Shown here: piece by piece, positions 10,917-23,079 of the stretch
How the letters are laid out: each line of letters begins with the position of its first letter
How positions within the stretch are numbered: the stretch's first letter is position 1
Origin: Eutreptiella sp. 'Long Island Sound 2002'
Taxonomy: Eukaryota; Euglenozoa; Euglenophyceae; Eutreptiales; Eutreptiaceae
DNA: 64,000 nt
Direction: 5' to 3'
Assembly: GCA_964036045.1 (NCBI GenBank)
Contig: OZ038389.1
Location: 37,006,154-37,070,153, forward strand
Translations under genes and position numbers: made by a program
Notes under the pieces: model-generated
Told to the model about the DNA's origin: nothing
Seen by the model: the letters and a program-made list of their open reading frames with translations, nothing else
Databases searched by the model: none

Positions 10917-11249
10917 CCTTAGAATTAGGCGATCCAAATTGGACTGGTGGGGACCTTGAGGGGGACATTCCCGCTTCTTGTGGCCTGGTGAAGGACCAGG
11001 GGCCTTTGGGGGGGAACTTGACTGTGTGTTGGGCAGTGGAGAGAGGCAGCGGCAATCACGTGGCGAGTCTGAACTTGGGATGGCAAAGAAGATGGATTCC
11101 ATCTTGCATTGCCCATTCACGACTCTCAACCCATCTTGGTAGTATTCCAAGTGGAGGAGTCCGTCTTCAGCCGTCCCAACCACCGTGGCAGGAGGTCGCA
11201 GGCCATTGGAGCGGGTGCAGAACACCCTATCCCCAATACTGAGATCCAT
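10917..11249 (-). CDS. Tudor/KOW-like and B-box-like protein, exon 1
   Basis: The exon begins MDLSIGDRVFCTRSNG. The first 55 residues read as a small beta-barrel reader module: GDRVFCT, PATVVG, LHLEYYQDG, then VVNGQCKMESIFFAI. That alternation is typical of Tudor or KOW-like folds, though I assign the fold only by pattern. A Pro/Ser-rich linker follows. The proposed donor is AAGG|GTGTTT at the 3' end, leaving phase 0. The ATG lies about 20 bp from the start of the large tandem array, so the promoter must lie inside the array or be extremely short. Confidence 0.55.
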
Positions 11250-11268
11250 GGAGAAAATGGGCCTGAAC

Positions 11269-13051
11269 ACGTCACCGGTTCAGTCCGGTATCATGAACAG
11301 CCAAAGCGTTCACTGCTATACACACAATGGAGGTGTGTGAGTACTGTCTTAAATAAAATAAAATAGAACGATGTAGCCATCGAATGGCTGCGCCTGACGA
11401 GAGACGTCTTCGGCAGGTGCCACATAGTTGCAGAAGGACTGTAGGCCAGAAAGGCCGCCGGCGCGGGAAAATGAAGGGTGTCTGGCTGCCAAAATCATCA
11501 ACTAAGCACACCGTAGCACCTGCCTCGCCCCCACCCACTCACCCCACGGGGAAAGGCAGCAACTGCAGCCAGGACCCCGTCAAACTGCTGAAAAAAACGC
11601 ATGAAAAAGCAGTCCCTCCCTCCCTCGTTTTGGGCTTCTCAGGGGCTTTCCATATCTCACAGACCAGTCGGCAGCAAAGGCAGAAAGATGGGCACACGCC
11701 AGCCCTACCCCCGAGCCAACAGCCAGACTGACCTCAAGGGCTCCAACACAGGAAAACAGGCAGGCCCCCGCACATCTTGGGAGACCCTCATAAACATAGG
11801 GACACAGGACCTCGAGCTCCTGAGATAGGAGAGGACATCGCAGACCTCCTAGACCAAGCTGGTGTCGCTCCCTGGCGGCAGATTTGGTGCAAGCAAAACA
11901 TTATCTCGAAACTGTGCCAGGCTGCACCACACTGGACCCCGCACCGAATTGGCACGCACACGCGACACACAGACACTTTGTTTAAAGTGATAGTGGTTCA
12001 TGACCGCCTCTCGCAGACAGTTGGAGTCCAGTCCCCGCTCCCCGACACCAATATAAACACGTGGTTGCAAAGACCAGCAGTAAATCAGAACGAATATCTA
12101 AAGCCGAAACACATTGGGTGGGGGGGTCCTTTTGGCTGGGACGAGCATGATGGAGCCAAGTGGTATGGCTCGGCGCCTGGCAGCTGGTGCCATGTCGTCG
12201 CCGCCCAGAGTAGACAAAAGGCACACATTTACACTGGTGCTTCAGAGGGAACCGTGTGTGTGGGCTATTGAAATGGCCGACTGGCGGCAACAATTATCAG
12301 ACTGCCGAGAGGGGACAGGTCACTGCAGAGGCGGCCAGCCCAGCCTGCTCATCCCCCCCCCCCCCTGTGACTGCAAGCAATCGGTCCCTGACCCTGTCAC
12401 TTCTGTGTTTAAACCAAGGTTTGATGCTAAACTTTGGGTACGACCCGAGGAGTAACGGCATTGGTGTATCATTCCCCCTCCAATACGGCATTGGTTTCCA
12501 GCCAGTGTAAAAGCCGTTGGTAGGCTTGTACACACGTGCACAGCAAGTGATGGGCAACCGCATACGCCGCGCACATATAATGTTTTCCGCATACCAGGGG
12601 GACGCGGCATACACACACTGCATCGCTTTCAAGACAGAAACCCGCCGGGGGGGGGGGGGTAAGACCGCAGTTGACAGGTGGTGTCAGCGCTGTTTGAGTG
12701 GGGGCTGGTCGTCGCGCAAGACCTGTCATTCAATGGGGCCCCATTCATTGACACGTCGAATGGCATATGGTATCCACACCCTCCAGGGCCAAAGGGAAGC
12801 CAGCACGTGTGAACCTTGACGCCGAAGCCACAGGGACCAGCACGAGACGCCCCACTCTTCGGGGCATGGGGCATACACTACCTCCTAAAAGAAGTAACAT
12901 CACTGGGCAACACCTCAGGTCGGGGCCACGGCGCCAAATGGATCAAGGCAGGGAGCTGGGGGGGAGGGGTGCATTGATGAACCCCCCCTCCCCTCTCTGA
13001 ACCCGCCTCCGCACATGTCAACTGCTTCGGAACTCATGCAGAGCAACTGAC
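11269..13051. repeat. Array copy A
   Basis: First full unit. It begins about 20 bp upstream of the Tudor/B-box gene's ATG. Confidence 0.9.
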
Positions 13052-14840
13052 ATGTCACCGGTTCAGTCCGGTATCATGAACAGCCAAAGCGTTCACTGCT
13101 ATACGCACAATGGAGGTGTGTGAGTACTGTCTTAAATAAAATAAAATAGCATGATGTAGCCATCGAATGGCTGCGCCTGACGAGAGACGTCTTCGGCAGG
13201 TGCCACATAGTTGCAGAAGGACTGTAGGCCAGAAAGGCCGCCGGCGCGGGAAAATGAAGGGTGTCTGGCTGCCAAAATCATCAACTAAGCACACCGTAGC
13301 ACCTGCCTCCCCCCGCACCCACCCACTCACCCCACGGGGAAAGGCAGCAACTGCAGCCAGGACCCCGTCAAACTGCTGAAAAAAACGCATGAAAAAGCAG
13401 TCCCTCCCCCCCTCGTTTTGGGCTTCTCAGGGGCTTTCCATATCTCACAGACCAGTCGGCAGCAAAGGCAGAAAGATGGGCACACGCCAGCCCTACCCCC
13501 GAGCCAACAGCCAGACTGACCTCAAGGGCTCCAACACAGGAAAACAGGCAGGCCCCCGCACATCTTGGGAGACCCTCATAAACATAGGGACACAGGACCT
13601 CGAGCTCCTGAGATGTCGGAGAGGACATTGTAGACCTCCTAGACCAAGCTGGTGTCGCTCCCTGGCGGCAGATTTGGTGCAAGCAAAACATTATCTCGAA
13701 ACTGTGCCAGGCTGCACCACACTGGACCCCGCACCGAATTGGCACGCACACGCGACACACAGACACTTTGTTTAAAGTGATAGTGGTTCATGACCGCCTC
13801 TCGCAGACAGTTGGAGTCCAGTCCCCGCTCCCCAACACCAACATAAACACGTGGTTGCAAAGACCAGCAGTAAATCAGAACGAATATCTAAAGCCGAAAC
13901 ACATTGGGTGGGGGGGTCCTTTTGGCTGGGACGAGCATGATGGAGCCAAGTGGTATGGCTCGGCGCCTGGCAGCTGGTGCCATGTCGTCCGCGCCCAGAG
14001 TAGACAAACAGCACACATTTACACTGGTGCTTCAGAGGGAACCGTGTGTGTGGGCTATTGAAATGGCCGACTGGCGGCAACACATATCAAACTGCCGAGA
14101 GGGGACAGGTCACTGCAGAGGCGGCCAGCCCAGCCTGCTCATCCCCCCCCCCCCTGTGACTGCAAGCAATCGGTCCCTGACCCTGTCACTTCTGTGTTTA
14201 AACCAAGGTTTGATGCTAAACTTTGGGTACGACCCGAGGAGTAACGGCATTGGTGTATCATTCCCCCTCCAATACGGCATTGGTTTCCAGCCAGTGTAAA
14301 AGCCGTTGGTAGGCTTGTACACACGTGCACAGCAAGTGATGGGCAACCGCATACGCCGCGCACATATAATGTTTTCCGCATACCAGGGGGACGCGGCATA
14401 CACACACTGCATCGCTTTCAAGACAGAAACCCGCCGGGGGGGGGGGGGTAAGACCGCAGTTGACAGGTGGTGTCAGCGCTGTTTGAGTGGGGGCTGGTCG
14501 TCGCGCAAGACCTGTCATTCAATGGGGCCCCATTCATTGACACGTCGAATGGCATATGGTATCCACACCCTCCAGGGCCAAAGGGAAGCCAGCACGTGTG
14601 AACCTTGACGCCGAAGCCACAGGGACCAGCACGAGACGCCCCACTCTTCGGGGCATGGGGCATACACTACCTCCTAAAAGAAGTAACATCACTGGGCAAC
14701 ACCTCAGGTCGGGGCCACGGCGCCAAATGGATCAAGGCAGGGAGCTGGGGGGGAGGGGTGCATTGATGAACCCCCCCTCCCCTCTCTGAACCCGCCTCCG
14801 CACATGTCAACTGCTTCGGAACTCATGCAGAGCAACTGAC
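13052..14840. repeat. Array copy B
   Basis: Full-length unit. It differs from copy A mainly by single-base changes and an added CCGCACC block near 13310. Confidence 0.9.
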
Positions 14841-16571
14841 ACGTCACCGGTTCAGTCCGGTATCATGAACAGCCAAAGCGTTCACTGCTATACACACAAT
14901 GGAGGTGTGTGAGTACTGTCTTAAATAAAATAAAATAGCATGATGTAGCCATCGAATGGCTGCGCCTGACGAGAGACGTCTTCGGCAGGTGCCACATAGT
15001 TGCAGAAGGACTGTAGGCCAGAAAGCCCGCCGGCGCGGGAAAATGAAGGGTGTCTGGCTGCCAAAATCATCAACTAAGCACACCGTAGCACCTGCCTCCC
15101 CCCCACCCACCCACTCACCCCACGGGGAAAGGCAGCAACTGCAGCCAGGACCCCGTCAAACTGCTGAAAAAAACGCATGAAAAAGCAGTCCCTCCCCCCC
15201 TCGTTTTGGGCTTCTCAGGGGCTTTCCATATCTCACAGACCAGTCGGCAGCAAAGGCAGAGGGATGGGCACACGCCAGCCCTACCCCCGAGCCAACAGCC
15301 AGACTGACCTCAAGGGCTCCAACACAGGAAAACAGGCAGGCCCCCGCACATCTTGGGAGACCCTCATAAACATAGGGACACAGGACCTCGAGCTCCTGAG
15401 ATGCCGGAGAGGACATTGTAGACCTCCTAGACCAAGCTGGTGTCTCTCCCTGGCGGCAGATTTAGTGCAAGCAAAACATTATCTCGAAACTGTGCCAGGC
15501 TGCACCACACTGGACCCCGCACCGAATTGGCCCGCACACACACACACTATTGCGAGACAAACGGGCAACAACTCAGTTTCCGAGTGTCAGAATCCTCGTT
15601 GGTTGGACATCAAACAAGACAGAGTATGTCCGACGCCAATAGGCGCCTTTCTGCAGTACAGGGCGAGAGGAAGAGGCACATCCTGCTCCCGATCACGACC
15701 GTCTCCAGCCCTCGGCAGCCGCGCAGAGCGCTAAGCCAAGGGCCTGTGAAGGGCAGAAACAGGGGTCACCTAAGCTCAGATTTGGGTTGCGGGAATTCTT
15801 CAGAGCCCTCACCTCAGTGCCCCTGCACTACGGTCGGCGACAACGAGGCCCGTGGAATCACCGGTTACGACCAACCAGCATTGTATGGGGGCGTGTGTGT
15901 ACAGGGGGTGGAAAAACGGCAGGATACGAGGTCAGCATGCACCATCATTGGTGCATTACACACACACATTGTCTGTGGGGTTGCTTCTGCACTGGCATGT
16001 GGGGTCGGGGCACATCTGTGTCAATCTGTCCAAATTCTCTGCGTCCCAGCTCTAGGCCCCATTAATTCCCTCAACTGTGAGACTGTCCGGAAGTCGCCAC
16101 GAGCTGTATGCTTCCCCCGCCCGCATGTTTGCCGCATGTTTGCATGTTTGCCAAGCCAGCATTTAATTGCAGAAACCACTACACACCGTTTCGCTGGCAT
16201 ATGGTAGGACAGATGATGCATTATCGTTACCGTTGCCTTTTCGGGGTGGGGGCTCCCGCAGTACGCTCTGTGGATGGCGCCATGTAGGGCTATCACTGCG
16301 GTGGTTCTTTTGAAACCCGACAGCAGTACTACTTGGAGCCAGGCTGCCGCACTTAAGATCTGGCCACACCAGGATGTAGACCAGCCTGCTGTGTTCTTGA
16401 GTACCCCTGTTAGAATACCCGGGAGGTAATGTTTGCTCGACCTGTGTGGTGTTTTGAACGGTGCATCCAACTTAAGTAACCACTCTGGGGTTAGCGCAGC
16501 TGGTTCGGCGAAAGCCGTTCCCCCCGCATCCTCAGAACACAACACCATCACAACACCTACTGCCAACACTA

Positions 16572-16614
<43 letters not shown>

Positions 16615-17241
16615 CAAACACACAGACTTGGTTGCGACCCGAGGAGTAACGGCATTGGTGTATCATTCCCCCTCCAATACGGCATTGGTTTCCAGCCAGT
16701 GTAAAAGCCGTTGGTAGGCTTGTACACACGTGCACAGCAAGTGATGGGCAACCGCATACGCCGCGCACATATAATGTTTTCCGCATACCAGGGGGACGCG
16801 GCATACACACACTGCATCGCTTTCAAGACAGAAACCCGCCGGGGGGTGGTAAGACCGCAGTTGACAAGTGGTGTCAGCGCTGTTTGAGTGGGGGCTGGTC
16901 GTCGCGCAAGACCTGTCATTCAATGGGGCCCCATTCATTGACACGTCGAATGGCATATGGTATCCACACCCTCCAGGGCCGAAGGGAAGCCAGCACGTGT
17001 GAACCTTGACGCCGAAGCCACAGGGACCAGCACGAGACGCCCCACTCTTCGGGGCATGGGGCATACACTACCTCCTAAAAGAAGTAACATCACTGGGCAA
17101 CACCTCAGGTCGGGGCCACGGCGCCAAATGGATCAAGGCAGGGAGCTGGGGGGGAGGGGTGCATTGATGAACCCCCCCTCCCCTCTCTGAACCCGCCTCC
17201 GCACATGTCAACTGCTTCGGAACTCATGCAGAGCAACTGAC
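14841..17241. repeat. Array copy C, with an internal block replaced
   Basis: It matches the unit for about 690 bp, then carries unrelated sequence (15534-16632), then resumes at CGACCCGAGGAGTAAC. About 483 bp of normal unit are missing and about 1100 bp of other DNA are present. Confidence 0.9.
15534..16632. other. Foreign block inside array copy C, flanked by CA repeats
   Basis: The left junction is an ACACACACAC run (about 15536-15548). The right junction is a CA run of about 50 bp (16570-16622). The sequence between has no match elsewhere in the window that I can see and no recognisable gene. Confidence 0.8.
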
Positions 17242-18603
17242 ATGTCACCGGTTCAGTCCGGTATCATGAACAGCCAAAGCGTTCACTGCTATACGCACAA
17301 TGGAGGTGTGTGAGTACTGTCTTAAATAAAATAAAATAGCATGATGTAGCCATCGAATGGCTGCGCCTGACGAGAGACGTCTTCGGCAGGTGCCACATAG
17401 TTGCAGAAGGACTGTAGGCCAGAAAGGCCGCCGGCGCGGGAAAATGAAGGGTGTCTGGCTGCCAAAATCATCAACTAAGCACACCGTAGCACCTGCCTCC
17501 CCCCGCACCCACCCACTCACCCCACGGGGAAAGGCAGCAACTGCAGCCAGGACCCCGTCAAACTGCTGAAAAAAACGCATGAAAAAGCAGTCCCTCCCCC
17601 CCTCGTTTTGGGCTTCTCAGGGGCTTTCCATATCTCACAGACCAGTCGGCAGCAAAGGCAGAAAGATGGGCACACGCCAGCCCTACCCCCGAGCCAACAG
17701 CCAGACTGACCTCAAGGGCTCCAACACAGGAAAACAGGCAGGCCCCCGCACATCTTGGGAGACCCTCATAAACATAGGGACACAGGACCTCGAGCTCCTG
17801 AGATGTCGGAGAGGACATTGTAGACCTCCTAGACCAAGCTGGTGTCTCTCCCTGGCGGCAGATTTGGTGCAAGCAAAACATTATCTCGAAACTGTGCCAG
17901 GCTGCACCACACTGGACCCCGCACCGAATTGGCACGCACACGCGACACACAGACACTTTGTTTAAAGTGATAGTGGTTCATGACCGCCTCTCGCAGACAG
18001 TTGGAGTCCAGTCCCCGCTCCCCAACACCAACATAAACACGTGGTTGCAAAGACCAGCAGTAAATCAGAACGAATATCTAAAGCCGAAACACATTGGGTG
18101 GGGGGGTCCTTTTGGCTGGGACGAGCATGATGGAGCCAAGTGGTATGGCTCGGCGCCTGGCAGCTGGTGCCATGTCGTCCGCGCCCAGAGTAGACAAAAG
18201 GCACACATTTACACTGGTGCTTCAGAGGGAACCGTGTGTGCGGGCTATTGAAATGGCCGACTGGCGGCAACACATATCAGACTGCCGAGAGGGGACAGGT
18301 CACTGCAGAGGCGGCCAGCCCAGCCTGCTCGCCCCCCCCCCCCCCTGTGACTGCAAGCAATCGGTCCCTGACCCTGTCACTTCTGTGTTTAAACCAAGGT
18401 TTGATGCTAAACTTTGGGTACGACCCGAGGAGTAACGGCATTGGTGTACAATCCCCCCTCCAATACAGCATTGGTTTCCAGCCAGTGTAAAAGCCGTTGG
18501 TAGGCTTGTACACACGTGCACGGCAAGTGATGGGCAACCGCATACGCCGCGCACATATAATGTTTTCCGCATACCAGGGGGACGCGGCATACACACACTG
18601 CAC
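17242..18603. repeat. Array copy D, 3'-truncated
   Basis: The unit is followed up to ACACACTGC, where the sequence leaves the repeat for unrelated DNA. Confidence 0.9.
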
Positions 18604-20218
18604 TGCTTCATGTAGCGCGAAGCACTGCCATCTCGGGTTAGTCACTTGCCATTGCCACTGGAGCATCACATCATACAACTACTTCGCATACTTCGCGGCG
18701 GTGTGGGAACACGGGGGCACAAATCACAAGAGCACAGATCGAAAAAACCGAAAAGCGAACTCCCTCGAGAGCGCACTGGCCCCCACACGAATGACAACGG
18801 AAGCAACGTCCCTTTAGACCCAGCGACACACCCGGACCACCTCCGCGCTTAGAATTTCTGTAAACGCAGCAGACCACCACGTGACTCAGCACACGAACTC
18901 ACAATCCGTGAAAGAGAAGAAGGCGTTCACAGTGTTTCGACGTTCGCGACCCAAGAAGACAAAGAGGGAGTTTCGGTTGGGAGTTTCATGAAGCCCCAAT
19001 GACAGACAACGACGCTTGGAATGCGCGACTCAGAAGTCACGCCCATACGCAAGACCCCTTTGGAGGTTAGGGGGGCCGACCGGACAGGGGGTTGAATTGG
19101 ACACATTTCGATCACGGCAACCAACACACTTGAGGGCTGGGCGGCTGCAACCGCAACACCTGCCTGTTTTAGAAAAATTGCTTCAAATGCCACGAGCCCT
19201 CTCCAAAATTCCACCTTCCAGCGAGCACCTTCCAACACAATTGGTGGAGGTGATCAGAAGGATGAATGACAACTACTGAGTGATCAAAAGAATGGAACGC
19301 ACTTTGGACCAACAATGGTACCTCATCAGGCTGAAAAACTAGACGCAGTGCACACAATGCCCAGGCCGTGATAACCCAATCGAGGGCACTGACAGAGACT
19401 ACTTCACCATTACAATCTGGCGCTGCGATCAAAATTCAGAACTGCAGTCCACAGGCAAAAAGTGATGCACACTTGACCTGTGGCGACGATGCCTCTGCCA
19501 CTGCGTCCATGGGTACGTGTTGGTAGGTGTAACGGTATACCACCACTCACACTCACCGGGAGAGAACTCATTTTCACGGAAAAACTCATTCCCCTCTCTC
19601 ATTTCTTGCACCACCCCAGCCGATTGACTCCATTCCTACGAAACCTGCAGAGAAGATTCACCTGGCATAGGGGGATGCTGGGACCAGGCATGCAAGCGTC
19701 GCCAACCAGTGCGCGCCGAGCGTAGCGCAGAGAGAAGGCGCAGAGCGTGGCATAGAGAGCCAGGGTGGTGGGGCGCAGGGAGGCCTAGAGGACGAGCTTA
19801 GAGAAAGAAATTGTGGAGGCACATGCACGTGGCACACAAATGCAATGCACGGGTGAACGCTCAGCGCGCTTCGACTTGCTCCAAACCCACATACTGTGGG
19901 CTATCATACCAACCCCTTGATAAAACCCCAAACGTTTTATGCCGCCTATTAAATACGAAGCAGAGACCGGGAAGTGTTGTTCATGCGAACAACTTCGCAG
20001 AAGCCTAGCCCTTGGGCGACCCCCGCTTGGTATGCTGCGGTGTGTATGATGTCCACGGAGAGTATGCCCCCTGGCACATTGGGGTAAAGGCAGTGGGATG
20101 AATGGAACACAGTTTTGACCACGGCAACCAACGGACTTGAGGGGCTGGGTGGCTGTGACCGCAACACGTGCACTGCAAACTGCGAGCCACCCAGATTCTT
20201 GGTGGCCTGGCTGGCGGC
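18604..20218. other. No supported gene; short duplicated segment
   Basis: About 60 bp around 19105-19165 (ATCACGGCAACCAACACAC, then GGGCTGGGCGGCTGCAACCGCAACACC) recur at about 20112-20172 with some 85% identity. Otherwise I see only chance ORFs. Confidence 0.5.
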
Positions 20219-21066
20219 TCACAGTGAGAACGGCGGTGGTGGGGCCGGGCTTGTCACGGAGCGCATGGGGCTGAAGCCTGGGAACAACGAGTAGCAGCCG
20301 TCCTTGGTGAGAGGGGACAAAGGACTCGTGTGCTGGGAGGCTGTACGCCCCACCAACTCGGGGCAGTCACTGGAGCCCAAGCTCGAGGCTGGGCTCGCCG
20401 GGGTCTCATCCACCGATGCGCGTGCGACTGGCAGGAAGGTGGAGAAGCATTGGGCAGCAGCTGGGGTCGGGGGGGCGGACATATTCCACATTCCACTGGG
20501 CAGTGGCCGAAGAACAGGGGACGCCGAAGAAGCACAAGGCCCTGGGGCGGAAGCCGGAGGTAGGGGACCCTCGAGGCCGGCCCCGGATGGGGCGGGTGCC
20601 TTGTCTGCCGCCCCGTTAGACAGGCTGAGAGGGCCCGGTCGGTGTCTCGTCATAGCGATGTCTGGAGACTTGGGGGACTTCGCGGCGTTTCCGTCAGCAA
20701 ACTGAACAGTCAATGGGCCGGTGTGCCCGGGCGGCACATGCCCATCCAAGGCCTCCATCGCGGCCTGGGCCTCCCCGGGTCGGAAGTAGCTCACGAGGGC
20801 CGCGGCACTATGGGGGTGAGTGGCGGGGCTTGTCAGGATGATGAGCGAGGCGAGGGTGCCATAGGGGTTGAACAGGAGGCTGACGTCATGGGCCCCACAT
20901 CCCGGCGGCAGGTTGCCCACGTACAGGCTTCGGGCTGGCATTGAGGGTGCTGCGGGGGCTGGGCTGGCCTCGTGGCATGCAATGGGAGGTGTGGGACTGC
21001 TTGACGGGGCAGCCATGGCCTGGACCGGCTCATGTGGAGGGGGGGTGTGCCGCCACACCTGGGGAC
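20219..21066 (-). CDS. Three-RRM RNA-binding protein, exon 2
   Basis: The acceptor CTGCCTCAG|GTCCCC supplies two bases that complete the split codon exactly, giving a 555-residue protein. A third RRM follows at about residues 319-400, with SLYVGNLPPGCG (RNP2) and AALVSYFRPGEA (RNP1). The remaining 150 or so residues are Pro/Ala/Ser-rich and probably disordered, ending SPAPPPPFSL. Two tandem RRMs, a linker and a distant third RRM recall CELF/Bruno and ELAV proteins, but the long tail and diverged sequence prevent a firm family assignment. Confidence 0.85.
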
Positions 21067-21668
21067 CTGAGGCAGAGTTCCAGTCTGAATGCGTGTACCA
21101 GCGACTGTGTGTGACGAATGCGACATGCGTGTGCGGTGAGGGAACGTTTGCCCGGCGCGCCCGGCATCTCAATCAATGTTCTATCATAAAGAAAGACAAG
21201 CTGAACCGTCCGCGTTTAGCCTGAGCTTCCACATGTATTCAACCGGCAACCAACAGCTGCACTGGTATGTTCCACACTGAGGGTTCCTTCTTCGGCCTTT
21301 TTCGAAGATCTGTCACGGCAAAAAGACCACCATTTTTAGTCGCCGCACGCAACGGCATCTGCAGGAAGGAGCCACTGTGTGGACGTTAGCGCGCCGGGCA
21401 AAGTTTCACCGGTCACCGTCCCTCCTCCTACCGTTTGGGGGCATGTCTCCATATGGGATTTTCTGACACAATCGGATTTGGGCACTTATTTTAATGGTCA
21501 ACAGAGCAAGCAATGATTCCAAGAGAGGTCACTAATGTCATTACACTCCCTTGCCACCGCCTCTTCCAATCGTGCATGAATGGCCTGTGCTTTTGCAATT
21601 GTGAAAAGAGCATCGCAAGCTCCGTATAGCATTGGAATGGAGTAAAGAGTGGATGGGGGAAGCAGGCC

Positions 21669-22077
21669 CAGGAAGTATCCATATCCGGAGTATCCCAGTA
21701 TCCAGCAGGCCACGGAAAAATGGGAAAAATGGGAAAATGAGGGAAAATGAGGGAAAATGGGGGGAAATGGGGGAAAATGGGGGGAAATGGGGGAAAATGG
21801 AGAAAAAAGGGAGGAAATGGGAAGTTGTTACAAATACATCATGGAAAATGTATGAAAATGTTCCACCAAGAAAGAAAAATGGAGGAAAATGGTGTAGAAA
21901 TGGGGGGCAAATGGGTGAAAAATGGGACACGGGCAGGTCCCATTTTTCCCATTTTTACGAAACGCAACGTGCTTCCCCACAGGGCCGTTAATCAAAAACC
22001 TAGTATCCAAGTATCCGGATGGAAAAATGGGGGAAATGGAGGTATCCGGTGGTATCCGGAAAACTGGATACTTCCTA
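21669..22077. mobile_element. Inverted-repeat element in the RRM gene intron
   Basis: AGGAAGTATCCA at the left end is matched by its complement TGGATACTTCCT at the right, with further GTATCC units near both ends (GTATCCATATCCGG, GTATCCGGTGGTATCCGG). The interior is a degenerate GGGAAAATGG repeat. This looks like a small non-autonomous element whose middle has become a minisatellite. It lies wholly inside the 1.19-kb intron (22259-21067). Confidence 0.65.
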
Positions 22078-22259
22078 GGCTTGGGGAAGGGGGCACTTGT
22101 TATGGGAACTTGGGGAGAAAGGGGGACTGTGACCCCTTCCCCAAATTGGTGCTGAGATTTGAAGTGCACCTCTGCACGTGTGACGTGTGTGAAAGCAACA
22201 CAACATTCGAGACACGCATAACAAACGCCAGAAACGACACAAGTCGACCCGTCACATAC

Positions 22260-23079
22260 CATGAATTGCCCCCGCCGGTTGTGGAGGGTGCATTTGTGGC
22301 GTCCGTTCCGGCACGGCCGGAGGGAGAGCTGCTGAGGTGGGGCGCTGCGCCGGTAGTTGCTGGACGCTGGGCGACTGGGACGGTGCAACCGGAGGGACTT
22401 CATGGAGCGTGGCCTTGTCCGCGGCCTTCTTGGTTCGTCGGCGCTTCTGCCTGGAGGTCCTGCCCTCTGCATATCGCACCTCCAGCGGCCGGTTGTCCTG
22501 CAGGCAGACCCCATGCATTGCAATCGTGGCCCGCGTGGCGTCTGCCACATCACAGAACTCGACCACCGCCGTCTTGTCCCCGTGCGGATGCTGAGGCACA
22601 GGCCCCATGACCACAGAGACCAACGGGCCAAACTGCCCAAACCACCGCTCAACATGCGCTTTGGTGCAGGCGCGTGGCAGGTTGCTCACTTGCAGGCTTG
22701 TGATGGGAGGATGCAGGGCGTGTGCGCCCTTGTCGCGGTCGGCGAGCTTGGCGGAGAGCACAGTATCGCCCAATACCCGCCCGTCTGTGGCAGCTACAGC
22801 GTTGGTCGCCATTTCGGGCTCTGTGAACTGCACAAAGGCATAGCAGTTGTCCTTGCCGCCCTTCCTCATGACTTGGGAGGACAGAATTGGCCCAAAGACT
22901 CGGAACTCCTTCAGCAGCCAACTGTTGTCAGCCCATTTGGGCAGGTTCCCAACGTAGATGTTGCATCGCCTGACAGGCGCCGGCACAGCCCCACTGGGAG
23001 CGCAGGCGTCTGAAAATACTTGGGGGGTGACAGGGGCGCTCAAGCAGTCCATGACCATCTCGGGGGCAAAGGTTGCCAT
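22260..23079 (-). CDS. Three-RRM RNA-binding protein, exon 1
   Basis: I start at MATFAPEMVMD. An in-frame upstream start would add 24 residues that read like untranslated leader. Two RNA-recognition motifs are clear. RRM1 covers about residues 39-113, with NIYVGNLP (RNP2) and CYAFVQF (RNP1). RRM2 covers about 127-203, with LQVSNLP and AVVEFCD. A basic patch KRRRTKKAADK near 210 may be a nuclear signal. A Pro/Gln-rich linker follows. The exon ends at CATG|GTATGTG, a consensus donor, in phase 1; without splicing the frame would stop two codons later. Single-stranded RNA binding in mRNA processing or translation control is the expected role. Confidence 0.85.

Larger units (their letters stand above)
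11269..18603. repeat. Tandem array of an approximately 1.79-kb unit, four copies
   Basis: A block starting CACGTCACCGG/CATGTCACCGG TTCAGTCCGG recurs at 11269, 13052, 14841 and 17242. Copies are nearly identical, differing by scattered substitutions and short length changes in C-runs. Periods are 1783, 1789 and 2401 bp. The last copy stops after about 1356 bp, near 18600. Each unit contains AAATAAAATAAAATAG and long C- and G-runs. No ORF keeps its frame with a protein-like pattern in all copies, so I treat the unit as non-coding. Confidence 0.95.

Noticed and set aside
11269-18603. Recurrent ORFs of 70-130 codons in the tandem units
   Set aside because: They recur only because the DNA is repeated. 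Frames shift between copies at C-runs and no protein motif appears.
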